64,000 bases of DNA from Euborellia annulipes (GCA_023213315.1 JAKCPI010002471.1:182265-246264); one strand, 5' to 3'. Counted from the stretch's first letter, positions 34,440 through 46,000 are shown. Translations and numbers: made by a program. Notes: generated by a model not told the origin, from the sequence alone.

Positions 34440-35365
34440 TCTCATAAGTTTCCCTTCAGGACCTTTTCTCTAACAAAATCACTATAAATGTCATTTGCAA
34501 CTAATTTCAAAACTTTTTGACATCTTTCAAAATATACATACTTTTGTTTCATCATTCTTCAATTGAACTTTGTTTTAGAATTATTTAATTCTTTTTAGGT
34601 TTTTTGGTGGACACTTTATACACCTTCATTCTGATTATGCGCGTCAAAATGTATTATATACAAGTTAATAAATATGTAGAATTAAAATCTGAGTGTTAAA
34701 AATCTCATTCGTTAAGAGACAAAAGTCACAGGACGGGGCTTAAAAGAAAATCCCTTTATTGAGAAGCTTCACCAGCTATTTCAATAAGAAAATTGATTAA
34801 ATAAATTTATGTTGGCGTTAGAAACAATGTTCAATGAATTATCAGAATAAATTAGGTATGATATTTAGAGAACATCCAATTGTTTTTGTCTCTATTTAAT
34901 TTATAACGAACAGCAAAGCTTAATATGCAAAGAGGCTGTATGAAAAGGATATGCACAAAAACAATTGACTTGTGTTCGCTTCAGGGCAGAAATAAATGTT
35001 AAATTCGTAATGATATTTTGTAATTGATTGTTTTTACGAGAGAGAAAAAAATCTTTTGAGGCCATCTTTAAGTGTTTTTAATATATTCAAGAATTGCCAA
35101 ATGGAGGTAGTTAATCGGTTTATTTAAACAATATTAAATTGCTTTCAAACTGTTTAAAGAAAGATACAATTCTTACGAATTGAGAACGTGAACTAATTTT
35201 CGTGTTTAAGAAATCCTACTAGGATAATAAGGGCCTGATTCCAAAAGGACCTGAAAGGCCGAGATAGTCTATGAAAAAAGGCTAATTTTTAAATTTCTGT
35301 ATAAATTAGGCTAGTCGAAAAGAATATAAAAAAAAAAATAAGTTCCATCAAATGTGCAGGTCTAC
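34440..35365. other. Intronic sequence 3' of the middle Cbl exon, nothing recognised
   Basis: AT-rich, without repeats that I can assign. Confidence 0.4.
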
Positions 35366-35369
35366 TCAC

Positions 35370-35501
35370 CTCCCAGGTTTAGCGATATATTTGTAAAGTC
35401 TGGCTTTGACTTCGTCGTAGGTGAGAAAAGCGACATAGCCAGGGTGTGTAACGGCGAGGATCTGCCAGTTGCGGAGCAGCGTGGTCCATGGCTGGAACAG
35501 T
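35370..35501 (-). CDS. Cbl: Cbl E3 ubiquitin ligase, EF-hand/SH2 junction exon
   Basis: This 132-base exon encodes [17 protein letters not shown], then [18 protein letters not shown] and YKYIAKPG, the start of the SH2-like fold of the Cbl TKB region. On the minus strand it is preceded by TTTTGCAG and followed by GTGAGT. Its first base completes the Arg codon begun in the upstream exon, and its final AG plus the C opening the exon at 22674..23031 makes Ser, so the frame is continuous on both sides. It has 43 full codons, the number I recall for the human counterpart. A TIR element begins only 129 bp 5' of the acceptor (35630). The flanking introns are 25.6 kb upstream and 12.3 kb downstream. 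Confidence 0.96.
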
Positions 35502-35629
35502 CTGCAAAACAAAGAGAAATTGCACATTATTCAGTATTCAGAGATGGGCAGCTACTGTCCACGTTCAAATTGGATTTAAATTCAAATTCTCTCTAAGGAT
35601 ATAGGATCATTTTCCATAAGGGATTTACG

Positions 35630-36490
35630 TACTCTCTAAAAACGAATTAGTAAAAAACTACTAATTTATAGTGTATAGTCACTTTTTTAAGATGTGCAAA
35701 GTAGACCACCCGCAAATAGTGGATATCCACTTTTTCAATTAGTAAAAATTATTAATATGAAAAATTCACTAATTGAAAAAGTGAATTTTTAAAAAAATAA
35801 TGACCAAAAAAAAAAAAAAGAAACGTTTAAGATACGTATATGAAATAAGGTGTGATGACACCGGGACCTAAGTTGTGTTTACTGACTCGAGTTCTAGCCG
35901 AACCCACTTAAACTTGACTTACTTTTACTACTCTGTTATTTTGTATATAAGTATGTCGCTGATGTTAACAATGCTTTTTACTTGAATGTTACTATATTCC
36001 TTCCCAGCAATTTATTTCTAAATAAACTTAATAAAACTAATTATCGTTATATCAAGAAATATATTTACTAAATTTTAAGTAAAAATATTTCTTAATTGAC
36101 CATTTAAAAAATAATATTTTATTAATTTAAAAAAATTTGGAATCTATCTGTTTTGACTTAACATATATTTCCTGCAATTTTTAACAAAAAATACAAGTTA
36201 TCTCAATATTATTATTTATTTGTATTATTATTACTTAAATAAAGCCTTATATTGCCAAAAATGTCTTTATTAAGGAACCGATCAAACAGCTGGTCGGCCA
36301 TGTTGGCTTCTCAGACAGCCGGAATTGAATGAACTACTTTTTGAATTAGTAAAAAATAACTAATCTAAAAGTAACCAATAAATTTACTAAATATATTAGT
36401 AGATTCTACTCAAAATGACTAAATTTGCTGTAATTTTCTTACCTACTGCTTGAATAAGTAAAAATTCTACTAATTCGTTTTAAGAGAGTA
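35630..36490. mobile_element. TIR element, 861 bp, non-coding
   Basis: TIRs TACTCTCTAAAAACGAATTA and the complement TAATTCGTTTTAAGAGAGTA (one mismatch) enclose sequence with repeated ACTAATT/AATTAGT words. No open frame is present. The superfamily is not clear. It lies 129 bp 5' of the acceptor of the Cbl exon at 35370..35501. Confidence 0.72.
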
Positions 36491-36688
36491 GTTATTGGAT
36501 TTGAATTCCTTAAAAAAATAAATCATATAAAAAAAAAAAGTAAAAAATTTGTTCTAATCTAAAAATAGAATTTAAAATCAGTTTCGATCCAGGATCTGGA
36601 TTTAGATCTAGATCAGTGTTTCCCAATCTTTTCAAGTTCACGGCACTCCGAAGGTGCGTTGGGAATAACATTACACACTAGGGGCAAG

Positions 36689-37333
36689 GGTGAGATTCCT
36701 TTCCCTCCTTGAGTTTCATCTTAATTACAGTGGCGTACCGGGGGGGGGGCGCCCTGGAGCCCATATATTTCAAAAAAAAAATAAAATGAAAATTTCCCTT
36801 TGAGAGCCCCGAGGCCCTTGCGGCAGGGCCGGAGCTAGGGGCGTGAAAAAATTTTGGAGTTAGGCGCAAGAGGAAATGTTCCGCGGGTGGCAAAAATTTA
36901 GTGTCTCTAAAAAAAAAGGAAAAATATTTTTTCGGACGGGAAAAAATTTTGGTTCCGCGTAAGAGAAAATGTTTTGAGATCAAGGAAAATTTTACTCCCC
37001 CCCCAAAAAAAAAAAATTCAATATAGGGCACCCTCTTCTAGTGCCGCCCCAGGCCCTCAACTGCCTCGGGACGCCTCTGCTTAATTATTTCAAAGAGAAT
37101 TAAATATTATTTATTTAGAATAAGAAAATTTGTAGATTGTTTGTATTTTTAGTAGACACGCTGAAAGAATAAAACAGTCTTAAACCACCCTTGTGACACA
37201 AAAATATAGAAACAAAAAATAAAAACAATCTACAAATTTATTTATTCTAAATAAATAATATTTAATTCTCTTTTAAATAATTAAAAATATGGTTTTAAGA
37301 TAAAACTCAAGAAGAAGGGAAAGGAATCTCGCT
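36689..37333. mobile_element. Foldback element split by a hAT MITE
   Basis: GTGAGATTCCTTTCCCTCC and its complement near 37310 form the outer arms. TTAATTATTTCAAAGAGAAT and complement continue the arm after the MITE at 36728..37079. Confidence 0.68.
36728..37079. mobile_element. hAT-type MITE with perfect 8-bp target duplication
   Basis: CAGTGGCGTACC opens and GGGACGCCTCTG closes it. CTTAATTA flanks both sides (36720..36727 and 37080..37087). The interior shares CGGACGGGAAAAAATTTT and GGTTCCGCG with the MITE at 29694..30056. Confidence 0.8.
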
Positions 37334-37339
37334 TGGCCA

Positions 37340-38370
37340 GAGTAAGGTTGCGCAGCCAGTTCTTTATAAATTAAAATATATTATACAGATCGAACAAATT
37401 GTATTGTAAAATGTATTTTAAAATTCATTAATCAAGTAAAAGAGGATTAATTATTTGTAAAAATATAAAATAATGATGGACGAAATCAATGAACTTTTTC
37501 AAAAGAGTTGATTTGCAATATTTTTAGTAAATGTAAAAAAAAAAAAAAAAATCAGTATCATGTGAAACTTAATTTTGCCTATTATGTTATTTGTTAATAA
37601 AAAAATTTTTTTGTTATTTTGTTAACAAATGAAAATGTATTTGATTTCATATACGTATTTTATGAAAGGGAATAAAGGCAGAAGTATTTATTTTTTCTTT
37701 TATTAATAATACAGAGGAAAAATTCAAGGTAATTATTTTACTTCGAGAGAGAATTGCGTACTTTTTTTTTAAGACAAATTTTATTTTATTTTCCTTTATA
37801 ATTAGTTTTTTGCTATATTGATATAAAGAAAATATCAATCGGGGGGGGGGGGTGGAGGCACAAACGTAAAAAAAGCAATTTTTTTAATATTTCGTGGGTG
37901 TTTGGCAAAATATACTCTCTTTTTAGATTTAATTAAAAAAGAAACGCGTGTCTTTTATTCAAAGCAACCAACTATGAATCCCTGTAAAGCCGGTTGCCTA
38001 TCTAAATGGTATAAAATATTGTCTTGAAACTTGTATTTAAAAAAACCTCTAACTTTTTGACCATTTCTGATTAATATTTTAAAATAAATATCGATCACGC
38101 CGGTGGGGTCTGACTAGATAGTAGAGCAAGAGCCACCGAAATCGTTGCTGAATTTCGGATGACTGGCTCCGAAAAACAAGAGTGTGGAACGTCCCTCCGT
38201 ATCCATCGGTATTAATTAAATTAAGATATTGTACACGAACTATGCACTTTTATAAAAGTTTTTTTATATCATGTTTTTTGTAAAATATATTGTAAAAAGT
38301 GGGGGCTGAATGACCGAGGTCAAAGGCCGGAAAATAAATAGAAAAAAAAAAAAGATATTGTACCATCAAA
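37340..38370. other. Intronic sequence, nothing recognised
   Basis: AT-rich, with a G tract at 37840..37850. No assignment. Confidence 0.4.
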
Positions 38371-38378
38371 CCCTAAAG

Positions 38379-38627
38379 CAGTGATTTCCAAACTTTATGT
38401 TACCTTGCCTCCCTTGAAAATATTTAATCTTATGACGCCTCCCCCCTCCTCCCATTTTATAAAATAATACAAAAACAAAAATTTTTAATGCTAAAAAATA
38501 TAAATTTATTTATTTATTCTTATTTATATTAAAACTAGCAATCATTTGGAAAATTGGTCCTGGTGGCCAATATTCGCGCCTCCCCTTAGACTAGTCCGCG
38601 CCTCCAGGGGCAGTTTGGAAAACGCTG
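38379..38627. mobile_element. hAT-type MITE
   Basis: TIRs CAGTGATTTCCAAACTT and AGTTTGGAAAACGCTG are clear. Flanks CCCTAAAG and CTATAAGG agree only in part. Relatives lie at 56924..57653 and 59768..60092. The interior holds GCGCCTCCCCTTAGACTAG. Confidence 0.72.
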
Positions 38628-38689
38628 CTATAAGGGTATTTTATGGCTGGTGGAATTTGTATCAGGAATGGAAGTTAGAAGAAAACGCA

Positions 38690-38850
38690 ACCAGATTTTT
38701 TCTTTAAAAATATATTTTAACAGCTTGCGTTTCGGCCTTGGTCAAAGCCATCCTCGGATGACCACTAACAGCTCCGAGGATGGCTTTGACCAAAGCCGAA
38801 ACGTCAGCTGTTAAAATATATTTTTAAAGAAAAATTCTGGTTGCGTGTTC
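38690..38850. mobile_element. Inverted hammerhead pair (PLE-like) in X1
   Basis: The plus motif at 38764..38814 has an exact 8-bp stem I TAACAGCT/AGCTGTTA, stem II GGCTTT/AAAGCC with a GACC loop, and GAAACGTC. The core is CCGAGGA, with the U4 position changed to C in both orientations. Arms include GAATTTTTCTTTAAAAATA-like sequence. Confidence 0.75.
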
Positions 38851-38890
38851 TTTTAACTTTCATTCCTGAAGAAAAATTTCTCAAATCTTA

Positions 38891-39143
38891 TTTTCACGCT
38901 CTAGAGGGGTGCCTAACTTAAATATAAAATTTCAACCTCCCAGCTCAATTCCTTCATGCTTTAAATTGAACCCAAACAGACACACAGACAGAACATGTCG
39001 CGAAAACCATTTTTTGGATCCAGGGGACCTCAAAACGTGTATATCCATCAAAGTCTCGACATCGAATTTTTGACATGAATCCAATACTTTCTCTCTATAT
39101 ATATGTATATTAACTTATACATATAGGTAAGAGAAAGTAAAAA
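38891..39143 (+). mobile_element. Helentron-like element copy A10, 3' part
   Basis: From TTTTCACGCTCTAG through CAGACACACAGACAGAAC, the CGCGAAAACCATTTTTTGG block and the TA-rich end to GTAAGAGAAAGTAAAAA. Confidence 0.68.
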
Positions 39144-39527
39144 TTCAAATCCGAATTGAAATTAGTTCTATATACAAAAAGATGGGGAAACTCACCCCAG
39201 TAAAATTCTAAATAGACTAATTATCTTACTTTTCTACCTAATGAAAAAAATCCCTACAAAATTCTGCAAGGGATTCGAAGGGTTCCTAAGTTACCCTGTG
39301 TTATTATTATCTGTTTATGAGAGTTTCGAAATCTTCAAAAATTAATTCCGCCCCAGTAATAAGAAATTTTAGAATGACATTAAAATGTTTCTACCCCACT
39401 ATCCTATTTGCTAAATATTGAATATAAATTTTACTGCCTTCATACCTCCCCCCCCCACCCCCTTTAAGGAAATGCGAGCCTTCACCGCGAAATTACTCTC
39501 AAAATAATTTGAACACATTTATAAACA

Positions 39528-39907
39528 ACTAGACGCAAAGCCCCGCCTTCGGCGGGGCTTTCCGTCTAGCCAGGGGCTGCGGCCCCTGGACCCCCTTGCT
39601 CGCCTACTTATATACATACCGGTACATACAACATTTTCCCTTTTCATTTTTATATGTAGAGATTATTTTAGCGGTTAATTATTCATGAACTTAAGATTTT
39701 TTGTGAATCATATCCTTTCCGGGACTCTCCCGGTATCACAGACAAAAAATTTACGCCGATATTTTAGAATTCAAAATGTAAATAAATAAAAAAAATCGTA
39801 AACATGGGTAAATATTTATATTTTGTTACCATGGCGCTATCCCTGAGGCCTGATTGGTTGTTTCACACATCGGACACCCTCTTAGCCTTTTATATATAAG
39901 TATGATG
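39528..39907 (+). mobile_element. Second Helentron-like element type, ~380 bp, with empty site
   Basis: It opens with a hairpin CTAGACG / CAAAGCCCCGCC / TTC / GGCGGGGCTTT / CGTCTAG (39529..39579). It ends in a TATATATAAGTATGATG stretch. The X2 copy near 58090 has ATAAATAATTATTTTAAT uninterrupted, giving the insertion point without a target duplication. Confidence 0.65.
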
Positions 39908-39927
39908 ATTATTTTAATTTTCAACCC

Positions 39928-40198
39928 TAACGCCCCGGGGTATGGGGAGGTTGGGGGCTACTATATTAAAGTGGGGGGTTGGGGGCTGGGGGGTGATTTT
40001 ATTTAAGCTAATTGGATTCCAAATGGCTTAAATAAGAATGCGTGGGCCCCTTTTTTTTTTTTAAATTTATTAGGGGTTTTGGAAAAGGTTTTTATGGGGT
40101 GGGTTGGGGAAAAGGGGGTGGGGGGGGGGGGGGGGGGGGTGGGGGGGGGGAAGAAGAGAGGGGGGGGGAAAAAAAAAAAAAAAAAAAAAAAAAAACCC
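39928..40198. repeat. G-rich/A-rich low-complexity insert with SINE remains
   Basis: It is absent from X2. It includes GATTTTATTTAAGCTAATTG and AAATGGCTTAAATAAG from the SINE body (39993..40052), then a long G-dominated run and about 29 A. SINE tail words (TGTGTGTGAGTGTGAATG) follow at 40250. Long homopolymers raise the chance of consensus errors. Confidence 0.55.
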
Positions 40199-41117
40199 TT
40201 AATCTACCCCTGTGTAAAAGTATATTAACGAAATTTGATTAACAAAAATATATGTGTGTGAGTGTGAATGAGAAAAAAAGGTGTTTAAAAAAAAAAGATA
40301 AAAAATAAAAAACAAATTTTTTTCAATGACACCTACACTCCCCCTCCCCCTTTCAACAGCTTATATTCACCCTCTACCCTTAGTGAAATACAAAATATTT
40401 AATTTCATATTCAATAGAATCGTTTTTCGCAGTCAAATTATTTGTTTCTATCATTTTTTTTTCAACGATAAAATGCATAATAATTACCTTTAATAAGACA
40501 CTCAAGAGGGTGTGCTGGCTGACGGTGAGGTCAGGGTGGGTTGCACTATATTAATTATTCACTTTGATTCACTTTAAACACAAAAAAGAGAGCAGCGCCT
40601 GCATCTCGGCAACGCGATCGACTCGACTGAATGAGAGATTCGTCTCTCTGTTCGGTATAGGAATAAAATAAATGAACATAGCAATTCCCTTTTTATTAAA
40701 AGTAAAAAAATACCTTTTGCTCTTATCTAACTATATTTAGAGATGGAAAAGAATGTCAACAAGTGATTTGGAATATTCCAAGGCTTTTTCTTTCTTAAAT
40801 AATTAATCAACCATTCACCCCCCCCCTCTAATCAAAATAATAACCAACGCTATTTTTTGAATGTTTTCTATTTATTTGGCTTCGATTTAGCTAAAATAAA
40901 TTTAAAAAACATTTTTTTCAATTTTTCAACCCTTTATCCAATCCTAATAAATAAAATAATTAACAATGCTATCGCCTTCGGCGAGCTTCGCGTCTAGTCA
41001 GAAAAAAATTAAAACCCTGAAAAGCTTCCCTGGATATCTACAAATAAAACAGATAATACGCAAAAGTATTTATTTTCAGCCGATATCCTTATAATATAAT
41101 TGATCAAATGAAATAAA

Positions 41118-41606
41118 ATTTGTCTGTCTGTGAACAAAATATCTGAAGAACGAAAAGAGCTGAGAAGTTGAAGGGGGGGATTTTATATTTAAGTTAAACA
41201 CCCCGCGGGACCGGAAAAATAAGCTTTTAATCAAAATCGGCCAAAGAGTACTAGTACTTTACTGATGTACTTTTTCAGTTTTTTTCGATTTTGATTAAAA
41301 TTCAGAAATCAATCATTTTTTAGATTCTCTTTTAAAATGTAGGCCTATATTCTCATTTTGTCATTGAAATCTTTTGAATACCACTTTACTCTTGTACTTC
41401 ATAGGAAAGATAGGAGAAATGGGTGCCATGGTATATATAAATATAAATATTTTTTCTAAACTTAAAAATTTCATTACGTCTTGAGTATTAATATATCGGT
41501 GGAACTAAATATATCTCGACACAAAGAAATAATCTGGTGTGACAAGCACAGTACACAACTTTCTCTTGCCGAAGGGTAAGAGCGACTAGTCACACCAGAT
41601 TTTTTA
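41118..41606 (-). mobile_element. Helentron-like element copy A11, tail missing
   Basis: It begins in the microsatellite (TTTGTCTGTCTGTGAAC) and continues to a head hairpin that has lost part of its second arm (GTAAGAGCGACTAGTCACACC). Confidence 0.68.
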
Positions 41607-41708
41607 AAATAATTTTCACGTTGTTTTACATTTTTACTTTTTTAGTTAAAAATTAAAATATAGAGAGATTTTCAAGTCCACAATTATATTAATTAAATGA
41701 CAGTCAAT

Positions 41709-41884
41709 CAGGGGCGTATATAGAAATATTTTTCGGGGGGGGGGGGGGGCTGAACTCAAAAATTTTTCCCGACCTCGGAAATCATTTTTTTTTTTTTTTT
41801 TTTTTTTTAGAGACACGAAATTTTTTCCGTCCCGCGGAACACTTGGAAAATTTCGGGGGGGGGGGGCCCTTATATACATCCCTG
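41709..41884. mobile_element. hAT-type MITE with perfect 8-bp target duplication
   Basis: CAGGGGCGTATATAG opens and CTTATATACATCCCTG closes it. CAGTCAAT flanks it at 41701..41708 and 41885..41892. Poly-G, poly-T and a second poly-G mark the interior. Confidence 0.83.
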
Positions 41885-41892
41885 CAGTCAAT

Positions 41893-42635
41893 ATTTCAAT
41901 GATTTCCCGCTTAAAACGGGATGTAAAAATGGAGAAAAATAAAATTTAATTAAGATATTGGAAAAGTATAAAAATTAAAATAAAATAGCCAAATACAGGA
42001 AGAGAATAAAACCTCTTTGAGAAGGAATTGGGTCACAGAGAGGAACTTTTTCATTTGTATTTTATATCATTAACTAACATTGAAACTTTATCTCTCTCAC
42101 AAAGATAAATTGAAATGAAGGGGACAAAAAAAAAACGAACTTTTGCAAGTAAATATATAATAGATAGATGGATATAGTTGAGTTTGATCAAGAGAGTGAG
42201 TGTGTGGGCTCTCGAAAGGGTTTTCAACAAGATAATAATATCTTGACAAAACTCAAGATAGAGAGGAGACCAAAGAGAGAAGAATATTTCTTTCAAATCT
42301 TATTTGCTCAAATAATATTTGTTGAATTGTTTTGGATTTAAAAAACAACTAAGTGCTAACTTCTTTCTTTTATATTGTCTTAATATTTACAATTACTAAA
42401 TAAAGGATTAAAAAAAAAAAACGAAGATCTTCATAATCAGTTTTTGGCTATATACACTTAGAAGCCTTTTAGAGAAAATACTACCAAAGGGGAAACAAAT
42501 AAAAATATTCTGATGTGCTCATCGCACCATAATTTTTTTGGTCGACATTTTGAACCAAAGGAGCAAAGAATATGATCAATTATAGAAAAAAATATTTATA
42601 TTTTAAATAGCGAAGAGAAGTGGCTATGGACTTTG
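41893..42635. other. Intronic sequence, nothing recognised
   Basis: AT-rich. A CTGATGTGCTCATCGCACC string near 42510 may be a worn Helentron-like head. Confidence 0.35.
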
Positions 42636-42639
42636 AATC

Positions 42640-43671
42640 GGATATAGGAGACGAAGCTCCCAAGGAATTGAAATAAAAGGCATTTATTTATTTAATTAAT
42701 TTTAAACTGGTAACCTTTGGCTCTAGTTGAAACATTATGCTTTAATAAGAAAATTAAATTAAAGTATGTAGGCCTAATTCACTTCCAAAGATGACACATA
42801 CAGGGTGTCCGGTAAAGAATGGATAACTTGAAATGTCTTATAGTATACTTATGGTCGTTCAGAAAAAAATTGAAAAAAATATATCATAAGTAGTACCTAA
42901 GATATGATTTTTTTAAAAAGAAAGGTCTAATTTTTTTACCTTGTTTTACTTTTATGAACACTACGATCAGAAATGAATGGATTCCATCGGTTTGTTGTTA
43001 TTTTATTATTATACACGAACTATGCTAATAGATAAACAGTGAATAGTATGACTAGCTATTGCACTTTTTTATTAAAAAATTAGCAAATTAAAATAAAATA
43101 GCCAGGTGGTCGTTTTAACACTGATTTTAATTATTTTAATTTGCTAATTTTTTAATAAAAAAGTGCAATAGCTAGTCATACTATTCACTGTTTATCTATT
43201 AGCATAGTTCGTGTATAATAATAAAATAACAAAAAACCGATGGAATCCATTCATTTCTGATCGTAGTGTTCATAAAAGTAAAACAAGGTAAAAAATTAGA
43301 CCTTTCTTTAAAAAAATCATATCTTAGGTACTACTTATGATATATTTTTTTTTTTTTATAAGTTATATATAAGAATTTCAAGGTTATCATTTTACCGGAC
43401 ACCATATAGAGTCGAAATGCGTAAAAAGTGTTAATGTTAAATAAATAAATCATTGAAACAGAAAACCTTGTGTATCATACTTAAATTTAATTCTCTTATT
43501 TATTTAATTTGTTAATCGTCGATGTTTGGGTCGCAAATCACGATCTTCCTCAGGTATTTTTGGCAATTAATCGTCCTGAAGAAGATCGAGATTTGTGACC
43601 GAAAAGTCGACGATTAACAATTAAATAAATGTCTTTTATTTAAATCCTTGACTGCTTCGTCTCCTATATCC
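42640..43671. mobile_element. Inverted hammerhead element split by a foldback MITE
   Basis: Outer arms GGATATAGGAGACGAAG and its complement define the element. The plus motif at 43568..43617 has stem I TTAATCGTC/GACGATTAA (9 bp exact) and CTGAAGA, but GAAAAGTC instead of GAAACGTC. The minus motif is at 43508..43555. The foldback at 42801..43404 lies inside. Confidence 0.68.
42801..43404. mobile_element. 604-bp foldback MITE with mariner-like ends and TA duplication
   Basis: CAGGGTGTCCGGTAAAG and the complementary TTTACCGGACACCA ends are flanked by TA. Arms of over 200 bp (GAATGGATTCCATCGG, CACTGTTTATCTATTAGC and complements) leave a centre of about 50 bp. There is no transposase. Confidence 0.82.
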
Positions 43672-43709
43672 AATTATTTATATTTTATATTTCTTTCTTC
43701 TATGAAATA

Positions 43710-43915
43710 CAGTGAGGGACAATATTAAGTCCCACCCATGCGTTTTCTACTTGTGATTATTTCATTGTTTTTAAAAAAAATATATATTTTTTAAATGTAA
43801 ACTTTCATGGTTCCCTAGAAAATTTCCAGTAAAGATTTTCATTTTCTTTTATAAAAACACTCAAATAATCACAAGTAGAAAACGCATGGGTGGGACTTAA
43901 TATTGTCCCTCACTG
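43710..43915. mobile_element. Mariner-type MITE, 206 bp, TA duplication
   Basis: CAGTGAGGGACAATATTAAG and its complement form the ends of long inverted arms, flanked by TA at 43708..43709 and 43916..43917. Confidence 0.85.
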
Positions 43916-44035
43916 TACAAAGAAAAATGAACTACAGAAACAGAGATCCGTGTTGTTAAGTAATGCTAAACAGTGCTGATAATCAGGATAGCTGGCCCTT
44001 ATAGACACACACAGATCATTTTGAAGAAAAATTTT

Positions 44036-44134
44036 TTTTTTAGAATTCAGAAGCCTCAAAACGTGCATTTCTATCAAAATTTCGACATCGAATTTTTAAC
44101 AGGATCACAATTAATAGGTAAGAGAAAGTAATAA
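44036..44134 (+). repeat. Helentron-like tail fragment
   Basis: GAATTCAGAAGCCTCAAAAC, CGACATCGAATTTTTAACA and GGTAAGAGAAAGTAATAA are diverged family sequence. Confidence 0.6.
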
Positions 44135-44157
44135 TCTAAATATTTTTCTAAAAATGA

Positions 44158-44272
44158 TTATAAATATTATCGGAAACTAAATGTTATAGTGTGACAAGCA
44201 TAGAGCACATTTTGATTATCGCATGTATGAGAAAGTTGTATGCCGTGCGTCCGATCACACGAGATGTTTTTA
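44158..44272 (-). repeat. Helentron-like head fragment
   Basis: TTATCGGAAACTAAATG then a worn hairpin from GTGTGACAAGCATAGAGCAC to GATCACACGAGATG. Confidence 0.6.
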
Positions 44273-44416
44273 CCTTTCTATTAATGAAAATGTTGCTCGT
44301 TTTTTATTGACGTATCATCAAACATTTGCAAATGCCCGTTATTGACAATCGAGAGAGAATGTTTAATATACACAATGCCAACGCCAGATCTCTTTACCAC
44401 GAACGGACGAAAAAAA

Positions 44417-45057
44417 AATATCTGGTGTGACTGGCGCACAGCACACAACTTTCTATTACCGAAGGTAATGCTCGTCACACCAGATTTTTCGTGTCGAGAT
44501 ATATTTAGTTTCCGTAGATATATTAGAATTCAAGATGTAAAATTTATTAGTATGGGAAAATATTTATATTTTGTTACTATGGCAACCATTTCTCCTATCT
44601 TTTCTATGAAGTACAAGAGTAAAGTGGTCTTCAGAAGATTTCAATGGTAAAATGAGAATATATAATACATTTTAAAGAGCATCTAAAAACTAATTGATTT
44701 TTGAATTTTAATCAAAATCTTTGGAGCGAATTTTGAGATAATGGAAAAAAACTGAAAAAGTACATCAGTAAAGTACTAGTACCCTTTGGCCGATTTTAAT
44801 TAAAAGCTTATTTTCACGCTGCCGGGAGGTAATTAACTTATATATAAAATTTCAGCCCCATAGCTCAATTCCTTTATGCTTAGAAATAAACAAACAACCA
44901 CAGACAGACCATGTCGCGAAAACCAGTTTTTTGGACTCAGGAGACCTCAAAACGTGTATATCCATCAAAATCTCGACATCGAATATTTGACATGAATCCA
45001 ATACTCTATATAGGTATATTAACATATAAGTTATATAGAGGTAAGAGAAATTAAAAA
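44417..45057 (+). mobile_element. Helentron-like element copy A13
   Basis: Head hairpin with a shortened second arm, full body, ACCACAGACAGACCATG microsatellite, and a GGTAAGAGAAATTAAAAA end. Confidence 0.7.
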
Positions 45058-45059
45058 TG

Positions 45060-45750
45060 AATTGCATGGATGGTGACCTTTAATTGCGAAAGACCCAAGT
45101 GGCGAGTGTTGCATGCTCCATCAATCTCAAGAGAGCGTTTATTTACTCTCTGGTGCATGAGCAAATGACTCAGCAGCATCTCATCTCCAATTGAGCTCAA
45201 TACAAACAAAATCCCGGATTAAAAGTGAAATCCTTGAAAGGAAAACGCCAAACTAAATTAGGGGAGAAAATAAAAAAAAAGACAGGTGACTGACTTGCAT
45301 ATGTCCTGTCTAAACACACAAAAGAATGAATAATTAGCGTATGCTCGATAAATTATCCATCAATTAGCCTGTCATTTTGATAAGTCGACAACGAGAAGGG
45401 ATATATTAATTTTAAGGGTGAAAGAAAAAAAATTATTATTAGACCTTAACGAATATATAGAGTCTCTGGGTTAAGAAGCTTTTTGTTCGAGAAAAACAAC
45501 GCGAGAGGAAGATTGAACAAAAGAGGTAAATAAAAAAAAGAAAACGGAAGAGATTGATAAGGTGACTGCGTCATCACTCAACTGTATGATCGATTTGCCA
45601 ATTTCCAATCTAGTTATAAAAAAAATAGAAGTGTGAGACCAATCAATTGATAAAGAAAGAAGGGGCGGGGAGTTTAGATTTCTAATTAGAATTTTTTTTA
45701 TAGAATAAAATTTGTTATTGTAGAAAATAGGACAATCAATTCCTATATAA

Positions 45751-45781
<31 letters not shown>

Positions 45782-45950
45782 CTAGAATATATAATTAAAA
45801 TTATTTGGTGGCCTGCCTGTCCTTTAAATATCTAAATTTCAAAGATGTTTCATCTATATATTGTATTAGCTAGCGTTTGAACTTATCCGCCCTACTCTTC
45901 AATTAAATTAATTTCAATTTCTATTTTTAAAAATTTTTATAAGTTATGTC
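45060..45950. other. Intronic sequence; G31 tract at 45751..45781
   Basis: No family or coding signal. The uninterrupted G run is likely of unstable or uncertain length. Confidence 0.45.
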
Positions 45951-46000
45951 TTTTTTTTAACACACTTTTTTCCCATTCACACTCACATTCACACAGAATA
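45951..46000 (-). repeat. SINE tail fragment
   Basis: TTTTTTTTAACACACTTTTT followed by CATTCACACTCACATTC is the SINE 3' tail only. Confidence 0.55.

Larger units (their letters stand above)
23032..35369 (-). other. Cbl intron between SH2-start exon and RING exon, 12.3 kb
   Basis: The interval has GTGAGT at its 5' end and TTTTCAG at its 3' end on the minus strand. It contains a mariner relic, Helentron-like copies, a 1 kb foldback, hAT MITEs, SINEs and a tRNA-derived palindrome, but no recognisable exon. Confidence 0.9.
38379..40990 (+). repeat. Duplicated block, copy X1
   Basis: This block parallels 56924..59705 in the same order: hAT MITE, hammerhead pair, CACGCTCTAG segment, GAGCCTTCACCGCG segment, GACACCTACACTCCCCC segment, TCGTTTTTCGCAGTC segment. 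Private to this copy are the Helentron-like insert 39528..39907, a 271-bp G-rich insert 39928..40198, and a complete Helentron-like tail at 38891..39143. Confidence 0.8.

Noticed and set aside
40042..40242. Glycine-rich plus-strand protein
   Set aside because: It comes from a G tract and poly-A next to SINE remains.
43568..43617. Active hammerhead at this locus
   Set aside because: GAAAAGTC replaces GAAACGTC and stem II is broken, so it is annotated only as a relic within an element.
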